64,000 bases of DNA from positions 1-64,000 of the forward strand of contig UQYV01000003.1 of the NCBI GenBank assembly GCA_900545245.1, given 5' to 3'. Of this stretch, positions 43,998 to 52,100 are shown piece by piece. Under the pieces are notes generated by a model. That model worked only from the letters and a program-made list of their open reading frames with translations, was not told where the DNA came from and did no database searches. This DNA comes from an uncultured Bacteroidales bacterium (GTDB taxonomy: Bacteria; Bacteroidota; Bacteroidia; Bacteroidales; UBA932). How positions within the stretch are numbered: the stretch's first letter is position 1; every line of letters starts with the position of its first letter. The position numbers and the translations under genes were made by a program.

Positions 43998-45947
43998 ATG
44001 TATATGAACAAGATACAGAAAATAATACTTCCGCTTCTGGCGCTCATTGCCCTCATCGGCTGCACCAGGAACCTCTATGGTGTCAAGCCGTCGGCGCCGG
44101 GCTCTGAAGAGCAGCTGGTCAAGACGGTCTTTACCCGTGGCGTGAACCTGGCCACGTGCTTCGACGTCTCCGAGGGGGACGACGCGGACAACATTTGGAT
44201 GGGTTACATCAACGACGACACCTTCCAGCACCTCACCGAACTCGGAATAGATGTCGTGCGTGTGCCGATGACCTTCGGGCGTTTTGTCGAGCCGACGAGC
44301 GGCACGGCCTACAAGCTTCAGGACAAATTCCTAAGCCGTCTCGACGAGCTTCTTGACCTCGGAGAGAAATGGGGAATCACCGTCATCGTCGATAACCACC
44401 AGTGGGGATATGTGAAGCAATATCCCGACGACCACGCCGAAGGCTTCATGAAGTCCGTGTGGCGGCAGGTGGCCGAGCACTGCAAGAACCGCTCGGGCAA
44501 GGTGGTCTATGAGCTTCAGAACGAGCCTGACGGTGATTGGTGGAAGGATCACTGGCACGAGCTTCAGGGCAAGCTGATTGAGGAAATCCGCAAGATTGAT
44601 GACAAACACGCCATCATCGTCTGCGCGAATCCCTACCATTCACTCTCCGAACTCCCTGAATATGAGGACGATAACCTCATCTACACCTTCCATTTCTACA
44701 CTCCGATGGTTTTTACACATCAGGGCGGCACCTCCGGCAACTGGACCCACCTCTACGCCATCGGCGGGCAGGTACCATTCCCATGGAACGACAAGTTCGA
44801 CGGCGACAAGCTCGCTTCCCAGATTACCAACGCAGGGTACAAGGAAGCTCTTCAGAACTATTCCTACCTCGGCACAGAGTACGCCATCTATCAGGCGATG
44901 GACAAGTCCATCGCCGAGGCGCGCCGCCGCGGAGTGCCTCTTTTCATGGGCGAGTTCGGCGCAATCGGAGCCTTCGCGAACAACAGGGGCTCTTCCAATG
45001 CCGACCGCTGCTATTGGCACGAGTGCGTGAGGAAATATGCCGAGCTCAACGGTGTCTCCTGGACTCTGTGGACCTACAGCAAGGAATTCGGGCTCTTTAA
45101 CACCGACGGTCCCATCAAGTTTGACAGGGACCTGAACCTTGATTTGGTCAATGCCCTCGGGCTTACAGTGCCTCCGTCCTACAGGGATGACCCGGACGAG
45201 GACGAAAGCAGCTATGCGAAGGTCGTTCTCTATGATGACGACTGGGGCGAGACCATCACCACGTTCGGCGCGGACGGAAAGGCCACGCATCTGACCATTC
45301 CAAGCTTTGACTCTCCGGCGGTAGGCTCCAACTGCATCAAGTGGGATGTCAAGGGAACATGGCAGTACCTGACCTTCCAGTTCAAGAGCAAGTGCGAGGA
45401 CCTCACGAAGTTCAACCTCCGCAAAACTTCCATCCGCTTCCGCTTCAAGGCCGACCTGCGTACCGCCAAGTCCGTGGGCTGGAGCATCTGGTGCGTCAAC
45501 AACAAGGACAGCTTCACCGACCCGGCCGAACAGCACAACTGGGTCATGAGATATGGGGTCACGGCGGCCAATGCCAAGCCTGACGGCGAGTGGCACGAGG
45601 TGAAGATTCCGCTGAAGGACTTCGACTACCGCAGCTGCGAGTGCGGAAAGCCATACACCCCGTCCGAAGGGCATTTCACATGGGCGAAGATGAAGGAAAT
45701 CCAGTTCGGCACGTTCGACAGCGACGCTTCGGCGGGAGCGGTGTTCTACCTCGACGAGGTGGTCATCATGGGACCTCTCGACCCTAACTGGAAGCCGGGC
45801 GGCGAAGATCCTGACCCGAAACCGGAGCCCGATCCTGACCCGAAACCTGACCCTGACCCCGACCCTAAGCCGGACCCGGATCCGACTCCGGGACAGAACA
45901 GCGGGATGATAAACGACCTGAACATATTGCCGTCGGTTGACTATTGA
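43998..45947 (+). CDS. GH5 endoglycanase lipoprotein with CBM-like domain and Asp-Pro tail
   Basis: A 649-residue lipoprotein (IALIGC, Cys22). Residues about 40-385 form a GH5 TIM barrel: TRGVNLATCF, VVRVPMTFGRF, VIVDNHQWG, acid/base E176 in YELQNEPDG and nucleophile E319 in LFMGEFGA. It is therefore a retaining endo-beta-glycanase, probably a glucanase or mannanase type; the subfamily is not assigned. A beta-sandwich, CBM-like domain follows (about 405-595, ending VFYLDEVVIMG). It is similar in plan to the C-terminal domain of the fimbrillin-like protein two genes on. The last about 50 residues are a DPKPDPDP-type repeat ending in a short unique tail, an odd place for a linker. Third gene of the sigma-controlled locus. 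Confidence 0.9.
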   Translation: MYMNKIQKIILPLLALIALIGCTRNLYGVKPSAPGSEEQLVKTVFTRGVNLATCFDVSEGDDADNIWMGYINDDTFQHLTELGIDVVRVPMTFGRFVEPTSGTAYKLQDKFLSRLDELLDLGEKWGITVIVDNHQWGYVKQYPDDHAEGFMKSVWRQVAEHCKNRSGKVVYELQNEPDGDWWKDHWHELQGKLIEEIRKIDDKHAIIVCANPYHSLSELPEYEDDNLIYTFHFYTPMVFTHQGGTSGNWTHLYAIGGQVPFPWNDKFDGDKLASQITNAGYKEALQNYSYLGTEYAIYQAMDKSIAEARRRGVPLFMGEFGAIGAFANNRGSSNADRCYWHECVRKYAELNGVSWTLWTYSKEFGLFNTDGPIKFDRDLNLDLVNALGLTVPPSYRDDPDEDESSYAKVVLYDDDWGETITTFGADGKATHLTIPSFDSPAVGSNCIKWDVKGTWQYLTFQFKSKCEDLTKFNLRKTSIRFRFKADLRTAKSVGWSIWCVNNKDSFTDPAEQHNWVMRYGVTAANAKPDGEWHEVKIPLKDFDYRSCECGKPYTPSEGHFTWAKMKEIQFGTFDSDASAGAVFYLDEVVIMGPLDPNWKPGGEDPDPKPEPDPDPKPDPDPDPKPDPDPTPGQNSGMINDLNILPSVDY

Positions 45948-46017
45948 CATAATATCGTTCGCAGTCATGGCGGTTTGTGTTTTATGGCGACGTAAAATAA
46001 TAACAACTAATAACATA

Positions 46018-46185
46018 ATGAACAAGACAATGAAAAACAAACAATTCTCAGAAAAAGGGGAGAGCATGACAGCGTACCCGTCCCCCGAAGTCAATGTCTT
46101 CACGCTCAGCGTGGAGGCTGGATTCTGTCAGAGCAAGGACGGGCAGATTAGTGATGTGAAATATCTGGATGAGGTTCAGTGGTAA
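46018..46185 (+). CDS. Small 55-aa peptide of unknown function
   Basis: A 55-residue product (MNKTMKNKQFSEKGES..., then AYPSPEVNVFTLSVEAGFCQS and an acidic end, EVQW). It has no signal peptide or membrane helix. It sits between the GH5 gene and a fimbrillin-like gene in the same direction, with gaps of 70 and 73 bases. From memory, and unverified, tiny Bacteroidales proteins with a Pro-Glu then beta-strand then VExGF..S pattern and an acidic aromatic C terminus occur near fimbrillin-like and surface-protein genes. I recognise no function. The ATG at 46018 is chosen because upstream in-frame codons back to 45937 overlap the GH5 stop; 46030 is another possible start. Confidence 0.6.
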   Translation: MNKTMKNKQFSEKGESMTAYPSPEVNVFTLSVEAGFCQSKDGQISDVKYLDEVQW

Positions 46186-46258
46186 CAGGTCTTTCGGCCT
46201 ATATTACTCGGAAACACCTTACAAATTAACTTATAAAAACTTCAAATTGATTGATACA

Positions 46259-47665
46259 ATGAAAACTACAAGAATAATGATTATGGTGGCAGCTGCAGTG
46301 GCGGCTATTGCCTGCAACAAGGAGAATATTGAACAGACAAATCTGGCTACGGCTCCGTCGAATGGTCTCGTGACTTTCACGGCCGGATTTGACGCGCTCG
46401 GAGAACCGAGAACAAGAACCAACCTCGCCCAGAACGAGGCTGGGGAATACACGAAGATGGTGTGGAGCGCCGGCGACGTCATCGGAGTGGTTGACAAGAA
46501 TGGCAAGGTTCAGCCTTTTACGACCGAAGTCGGCGGTGCAACTGCCATCTTCAAGGGTGCGGCCGAGGCTCCGGAGAACACCTGGTATGCCTTCTATCCG
46601 TACAATGAGAATGCAAAGGTCAGCTCCACGACACTGAACACCATAATTCCGGAAATCCAGTATGCGAAGAAGGACGGCATCTCAGATAATGTAACCTTGC
46701 TGAGGGCAAAATGCGATGTTTCAAGCAATTCATTCAACTTCGGCCATCTCTGCGGACTTGTCCGTATCAATGTCCCCGACGGATGCGTGGCAGTCACTTT
46801 AGAGTTCCCGGATGCTGCGCAAGCAAATGGACTTACGGGTGGCATCGCCGTGGCATTGAACTATGACTTTTCAACCTATCACACTAATATGTGGTATAAA
46901 AGCGTCACTCTTGTTTCTCCGGATGGTGGCGCCATGGAGGCAGGAAACTACTATCTTGCTGTTTGCCCTATGAACTACAGCGGCAAGGTGCTCCTTACGA
47001 TGCGCCGCAATGACGGCAAGATTTCCATTAAGGAAGCAACAGGTCTTCAGGTCGGTGCCGGTGAAGTACGCCCGATAAATGTCATTCCTGTCTGGGAGGA
47101 TGACCTCGGAACCGTGATTTACAACGGTGAGGCAAACGATAAGTTCTATTACCTTGGCAGCGAGAGCAACGGTACTCCGACAGTTTCGCTTGAAGAGGTC
47201 ACAGATGAGAAAGTTGTTGGAGGCAAGTCAATCCGCTGGGAACTTACTGAAGAAAAGGCTTGGACCGGCTATCTGAAATTTCAGGGGTCAGCCAATCTTC
47301 CAATGGCAGATTACTACAACGACTATGCTTTGGAATACTATGTCAAGGCGAACAAGACTGCGATTGGCGCAAATACCGGTTGGGAAATTTACTGGCACAG
47401 CTTTATTGGAAAACCGCAGAAAGAAAATGTCGCTCCGATATACAGGGCCTCTGGACACAGCGTCTATAAGGGAATCAACGGGCTTGATGACACGGATTGG
47501 CATCGTGTTTCCATTCCGCTCAAGGACTATTTCTGCTCTGATGGTTATCTGAACAGGATAGAGATTCATATAAAACCGAAAACTGATGACAGGGCAAAGG
47601 CGGCCAAAGGCTCGGTATTCTATGTTAATGACGTCAGAATCATAAAGAAGACAGCGACGAGGTAA
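46259..47665 (+). CDS. Fimbrillin-like lipoprotein with C-terminal CBM-like domain
   Basis: A 468-residue lipoprotein (AAIAC, Cys19). The N-terminal about 280 residues resemble the fimbrillin (Mfa/FimA-like) fold: VTFTAGFDALGEPRTRTNL, a KMVWSAGDVIGVVDKNG segment and AEAPENTWYAFYPYN. The C-terminal about 180 residues (from about LGTVIYNGEANDKFYY to VFYVNDVRIIKK) look like a beta-sandwich carbohydrate-binding domain of the same plan as the one in the GH5 protein. Shared features include W-H-x-V-x-IPLKD and VFYxxDV. The position among SusCD and hydrolase genes suggests a surface glycan-binding protein displayed on a fimbrillin-like stalk. The ATG at 46259 starts the signal peptide. The stop overlaps the next ATG (TAATG). 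Confidence 0.8.
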   Translation: MKTTRIMIMVAAAVAAIACNKENIEQTNLATAPSNGLVTFTAGFDALGEPRTRTNLAQNEAGEYTKMVWSAGDVIGVVDKNGKVQPFTTEVGGATAIFKGAAEAPENTWYAFYPYNENAKVSSTTLNTIIPEIQYAKKDGISDNVTLLRAKCDVSSNSFNFGHLCGLVRINVPDGCVAVTLEFPDAAQANGLTGGIAVALNYDFSTYHTNMWYKSVTLVSPDGGAMEAGNYYLAVCPMNYSGKVLLTMRRNDGKISIKEATGLQVGAGEVRPINVIPVWEDDLGTVIYNGEANDKFYYLGSESNGTPTVSLEEVTDEKVVGGKSIRWELTEEKAWTGYLKFQGSANLPMADYYNDYALEYYVKANKTAIGANTGWEIYWHSFIGKPQKENVAPIYRASGHSVYKGINGLDDTDWHRVSIPLKDYFCSDGYLNRIEIHIKPKTDDRAKAAKGSVFYVNDVRIIKKTATR

Positions 47666-49851
47666 TGAACATCAAGGCAACCATCTACCTTTTGACGGCA
47701 GTGCTGTTCTGTGCCGGATGCGCACAGGGCGGTACCCCTGTCTATCTCGACACCACCGCTGACATTGAGGATCGTGTCGAGGATGCCATTTCACGGCTCA
47801 TGCTCGAAGAAAAGGTCGCTCTGCTCAGCGCCCAGTCCAAGTTCTCCTCTCCGGGAGTTCCTAGGCTCGGCATACCGGACGTGTGGATGAGTGACGGCCC
47901 GTTCGGCATCCGCGAAGACAACCTCTGGGACGAATGGAAAGGGGCGAAGCACACCAACGACTCCTGCACCGCGAACCCGAACCTGACCTGCCTTGCGGCT
48001 ACATGGAACCGCGAGATGGCTCACCGCTACGGCATCAACATGGGCGAAGAAGCCCGTTTCCGCGGCAAGACTGTCCTGCTCGCTCCGGGAGTGAACATCT
48101 TCCGCACCCCTCTCTGCGGCCGCAATTTCGAGTATATGGGCGAAGACCCTTTCCTCGCGGCGCAGATGGCGGTGCCCTACATAAAGGGCGTTCAGGAGAA
48201 CGGTGTGGCTGCCTGCGTGAAGCACTTTGCGCTCAACAATCAGGAGGCGCACCGCCACAAGACGAACTCCGTCGTGGATGACCGTGCTCTGCGTGAAATC
48301 TACCTCCCGGCCTTCGAGGCTGCGGTGAAGGACGCCGGAGTGTGGGCAGTGATGGGCGCATACAACCGCTACAAGGGCGAGTTCTGCTGCGAAAACCAGT
48401 ATCTTCTGAACGACATACTCAAGAAGGAATGGGGATTCGACGGCGTAGTCGTCTCCGACTGGGGCGGCACCACCAACACCGCACGGGCCGTGCTGAACGG
48501 ACTTGACATGGAGTTCGGTACCGGCACCGACGGGCTTGCTGAGAACTGGGGCGATTCCTACGAGGCCTACTACCTTGCCGGTCCTTACCTTGCCGGTCTC
48601 CGCAGCGGGAAATATCCCCTGGAAGGTCTCGACGACAAGGCACGCCGCGTCCTCCGCCTGATTTTCCGCACGACCATGTCCGGAAACACCGACTTCGGCT
48701 CATTCGCCTCTCCGGAGCATTTCCGCACCTCACGCGAGATTGCGCAGGAGGGCGTGACCCTGCTCAAGAACGACGGGCATCTGCTGCCGCTTGACCTCGG
48801 TTCAGTAAAGAAGATTCTCGTCGTAGGAGACAACGCCACCACGAAGCACATCGGCGGAGGCGGCTCGATGTATCTGAAGACCAAGTACGAGGTCACTCCG
48901 CTTGAGGGCGTGCGCGCTCTCGTGGGAGACCGCACCGAGGTCAGCTATGTCCGCGGCTACCGTCCCGAGGGCAATTCCGGCCGCCCGGAGGACATGGACG
49001 AGCTCCGCACAGAGGCCGTTGAGGCCGCGAGGGACGCTGACGTGGTTCTGTTTTTCGGTGGGCACAACCGCTGGGGAACGCAGGACTGCGAGGGAGTTGA
49101 CCGCATCGAGTATGGACTCCCTTACGGTCAGGAAGAATTGATTGAGGCTCTCGGGGAGGTCAGCGACCGCCTTGTCGTAACCCTTGTCTCGGGTTCTGCC
49201 GCAGCGATGCCGTGGCTCGATGCACCGGAGGCCGTTCTCTACGGCTGGTACGGCGGCAGCGACACCGGCAACGTGATTGCGGACGTGCTTTTCGGCAGTG
49301 TCTGCCCTTCCGGCAAGCTCCCCTTCACGATTGCGCAAAAGCTCTCCGACTATCCGCCTCATTACCTCAACATCTATGACCGCAACAACACCGGCGATGT
49401 CGTCTATGAGGAAAGCATCTTCGTGGGCTACCGCTGGTTTGACAAGATGGGCATCCGGCCGCTGTTCCCTTTCGGCTACGGCCTGAGCTACACTGACTTC
49501 GAGACCGGCCCGGTCAGGGCTTCGGGCAAGTCCCTCCGCGAGGGCGGCTCGCTGAAGTTCCGCGTCCCGGTGAGGAATGTCGGCAAGGTTCGCGGCGCAC
49601 AGACCGTCCAACTCTATGTCCGCGACGTCGAGTCCTCCCTTCCGCGTCCTCTGAAAGAGCTCAGGGATTTCGAGAAAATATGGCTTGAACCAGGCGAAAG
49701 CGGCATTGTTGAACTCAGCCTGACAGACCGGGACCTTCGTTTCTACGATGACGCGAAACAGGAATGGGTCGCCGAGAAAGGCGAGTTCGAGGCGATGTTC
49801 GGAACGTCGTCGGAGGACATATTCCAGACCGTCAAATTTACTTTGAAATAA
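47665..49851 (+). CDS. GH3 beta-glycosidase lipoprotein 1
   Basis: A 728-residue lipoprotein (FCAGC, Cys19) of family GH3. The N-terminal barrel carries GIPDVWMSDGPFGIR, the GRNFEYMGEDPFLAAQMA segment, VAACVKHFALNNQEAHRHK and nucleophile D265 in VVSDWGG. The second alpha/beta domain begins near AQEGVTLLKNDG, and a C-terminal fibronectin III-like domain has RPLKELRDFEKIWLEPGE. Length and domain order are normal for GH3 beta-glucosidases, which release terminal beta-glucose or related residues from oligosaccharides. The start overlaps the previous stop; the next GH3 gene begins 12 bases after the stop, so translation is probably coupled. Confidence 0.95.
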   Translation: MNIKATIYLLTAVLFCAGCAQGGTPVYLDTTADIEDRVEDAISRLMLEEKVALLSAQSKFSSPGVPRLGIPDVWMSDGPFGIREDNLWDEWKGAKHTNDSCTANPNLTCLAATWNREMAHRYGINMGEEARFRGKTVLLAPGVNIFRTPLCGRNFEYMGEDPFLAAQMAVPYIKGVQENGVAACVKHFALNNQEAHRHKTNSVVDDRALREIYLPAFEAAVKDAGVWAVMGAYNRYKGEFCCENQYLLNDILKKEWGFDGVVVSDWGGTTNTARAVLNGLDMEFGTGTDGLAENWGDSYEAYYLAGPYLAGLRSGKYPLEGLDDKARRVLRLIFRTTMSGNTDFGSFASPEHFRTSREIAQEGVTLLKNDGHLLPLDLGSVKKILVVGDNATTKHIGGGGSMYLKTKYEVTPLEGVRALVGDRTEVSYVRGYRPEGNSGRPEDMDELRTEAVEAARDADVVLFFGGHNRWGTQDCEGVDRIEYGLPYGQEELIEALGEVSDRLVVTLVSGSAAAMPWLDAPEAVLYGWYGGSDTGNVIADVLFGSVCPSGKLPFTIAQKLSDYPPHYLNIYDRNNTGDVVYEESIFVGYRWFDKMGIRPLFPFGYGLSYTDFETGPVRASGKSLREGGSLKFRVPVRNVGKVRGAQTVQLYVRDVESSLPRPLKELRDFEKIWLEPGESGIVELSLTDRDLRFYDDAKQEWVAEKGEFEAMFGTSSEDIFQTVKFTLK

Positions 49852-49862
49852 TTCGTATTTTC

Positions 49863-52028
49863 ATGAAGTATATCCCATTTGCTGTGGCTGTATTCGCGGT
49901 CGTTTCGTGCAATGATGCCGAGATTCCTCTTTATAAACAGCCTGACGCGCCGGTGGAAAAGCGCGTGGAGGATCTTCTGTCAAGGATGACGCTTGAGGAA
50001 AAAGTTCTTCAGATGAGCCAGATTACGCTCGGCAAGAATCTGAACGCCAATAACATAGGGAACGAGACGGCGGAGCCTGTGCTCGGAAGCTACATCACTT
50101 ACGTTGCCACGGACGCGACTGAAATCAACGCCATGCAGCGACGCGCGCTTGAGGAGACGCGCCTCGGAATCCCTGTCCTGTTCGGCTACGACGCCATCCA
50201 CGGCTTCCGCACGACCTATCCGATTCCTCTCGCCCAGGCCTGTTCCTGGAATCCGGAACTTGTCGAGAGCGCCTGTGCAATCTCCGCCCGCGAGACCCGT
50301 CTGACCGGCATCCACTGGACATTCTCACCTATGGTCGATATTGCCCGTGACGGACGCTGGGGACGCTGCGCGGAAGGCTACGGCGAAGACCCTTATGCTG
50401 CCTCCGTGTTCTGCGCCGCCTCCGTGCGTGGCTATCAGGGCGACGACATCTCCGACACCACGAAAGTCGCCGCCTGCGTCAAACACTACGTCGGCTATGG
50501 CGCGTCGGAGGGTGGACGCGACTATGTCCCGACCGAAATCTCGCGTCAGACCCTCTGGGACACCTACATGCCTCCATATCAGGCCGGCATCGAGGCCGGA
50601 GCGGCTACTGTGATGAGTTCTTTCAACTCCATAAACGGTCTTCCTGTGAACGGCAGCCGATACCTCCTGACCGATGTGCTCAAGAAGCAGTTCGGCTGGG
50701 ACGGAATGATTGTCTCGGACTACGACGCCGTGAAGCAGCTTGTCTATCAGGGTGCCGCAGCCGACCACAAGCAGTGCGCAGAGATAGCCGCCAATGCAGG
50801 ACTCGACATGGACATGGCCGACCTTTGCTATTATCACAATCTTGCTACCCTTGTCGCCGAGGGCAAGGTCAGCGAAAGCACAATAGACGATGCCGTGCGC
50901 AGGATTCTGCGGCTCAAGTTCCGCCTCGGACTCTTCGATCACCCATACGCACCAGAGACTTCGCCGGAGGAGCGCTTCACCCTCCCAGGCGATCGTGAGA
51001 CCGTGATGAGCCTTGCCGAGGAGTCGGCCGTGCTGCTCAAGAACGACGGGGTGCTGCCTCTTGGGCAGAAGCCCGGCAAGATTGCGCTGATAGGCCCGAT
51101 GGCGAAGGATCTCTGGGGACAGATTGGCTCTTGGGGCGGTCATCCTCTCGCCGAGGAGATAATCACGATCCACAAGGCGATGACAGACGAGTTCGGTGCG
51201 GCTAATGTTCTCTATGCCAAGGGCTGCGGTTTCGAGGGCGACGACCGCAGCGGCTTCGCGGAGGCCATTTTAGCGGCAAGGCACGCGGATGTCGTGGTGC
51301 TCTGCCTCGGTGAACTCACGAAATGGAGCGGAGAGAACGGCATCCGCTCGACGCTTGCCCTTCCGGCAATTCAGGAACAGCTTGCGGCCGAACTTAAGAA
51401 GACCGGAAAGCCTCTTGTCCTGCTGCTGAACAACGGTCGTCCTCTGGAGCTCTGCCGACTCGAACCTCTCGCCGACGCGATAGTGGAACTGTGGCAGCCG
51501 GGCATTTCTGGAGGCAAGCCTGCAGCGGGCATACTCTTCGGCCGAGTGAACCCTTCGGGCAGGCTCTCAATAACCTTCCCATACTCCACCGGACAGATTC
51601 CGATTTACTACAACCGCCGCCGCACAAGCCGTCCGTTCATGGGCTTCTATCAGGACATTCCGCGCGAGCCGATGTACTGGTTCGGCCATGGTCTGAGCTA
51701 CTCGCACTTTACCTACGGCGACATACGCAAGGTCTCTGACTCTCCGCTCGTCTTTGAGGTCGATGTCACTAACGACAGCTCCCGCGACGGTAAGGAAACA
51801 GTCTTCTGGTACATCAGCGACCCTGTCAGCACCGTCACCCGCCCCTACAAGGAACTCAAGTTCTTCGAGAAGCGCCTGATTCCTGCCGGAGCCACCGAGA
51901 CCTTCCGCTTCGAGGCAGACCGTCTTCGCGACCTTGGCTATGTGAATGAAAGTGGCAGGCGATATTTCGAATCGGGCAAGTTTGAAATCCTCACCGCCGA
52001 CAAAAAACTCGAAATCGAGGTCGAATAA
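49863..52028 (+). CDS. GH3 beta-glycosidase lipoprotein 2
   Basis: A 721-residue lipoprotein (AVVSC, Cys16) of family GH3, clearly different from its neighbour. Motifs: LLSRMTLEEKVLQMSQIT, GIPVLFGYDAIHGFRT, DGRWGRCAEGYGEDPY, KVAACVKHYVGYGASEGGRDY and nucleophile D286 in VVSDYDA. Next come the second domain (EESAVLLKNDGVLPL) and the GRVNPSGRLSITFPYSTGQIPIYYN region, then a fibronectin III-like end with RPYKELKFFEKRLIPAG. This pattern fits BglX-type beta-glucosidases. The ATG at 49863 begins the signal peptide; an in-frame ATG at 49764 lies inside the preceding gene. Two GH3 enzymes in tandem suggest different linkages or end groups of one substrate. Confidence 0.95.
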   Translation: MKYIPFAVAVFAVVSCNDAEIPLYKQPDAPVEKRVEDLLSRMTLEEKVLQMSQITLGKNLNANNIGNETAEPVLGSYITYVATDATEINAMQRRALEETRLGIPVLFGYDAIHGFRTTYPIPLAQACSWNPELVESACAISARETRLTGIHWTFSPMVDIARDGRWGRCAEGYGEDPYAASVFCAASVRGYQGDDISDTTKVAACVKHYVGYGASEGGRDYVPTEISRQTLWDTYMPPYQAGIEAGAATVMSSFNSINGLPVNGSRYLLTDVLKKQFGWDGMIVSDYDAVKQLVYQGAAADHKQCAEIAANAGLDMDMADLCYYHNLATLVAEGKVSESTIDDAVRRILRLKFRLGLFDHPYAPETSPEERFTLPGDRETVMSLAEESAVLLKNDGVLPLGQKPGKIALIGPMAKDLWGQIGSWGGHPLAEEIITIHKAMTDEFGAANVLYAKGCGFEGDDRSGFAEAILAARHADVVVLCLGELTKWSGENGIRSTLALPAIQEQLAAELKKTGKPLVLLLNNGRPLELCRLEPLADAIVELWQPGISGGKPAAGILFGRVNPSGRLSITFPYSTGQIPIYYNRRRTSRPFMGFYQDIPREPMYWFGHGLSYSHFTYGDIRKVSDSPLVFEVDVTNDSSRDGKETVFWYISDPVSTVTRPYKELKFFEKRLIPAGATETFRFEADRLRDLGYVNESGRRYFESGKFEILTADKKLEIEVE

Positions 52029-52100
52029 AAATCTGTCATATTTCGTCATACAGAATAAAAAGCACTCTAACGTATAAATATAAAGTACCATCGCATATAA

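Noticed and set aside
45805..45895. Short repeats considered as a CRISPR array
   Set aside because: They are in-frame codons for Asp-Pro-Lys-Pro repeats in the GH5 protein with no spacers; no cas genes are present.
44640..46103. A 487-codon open frame on the minus strand opposite GH5
   Set aside because: The Arg/Val-rich low-complexity product mirrors the Asp-Pro repeats of the GH5 gene; GH5 motifs on the plus strand are decisive.
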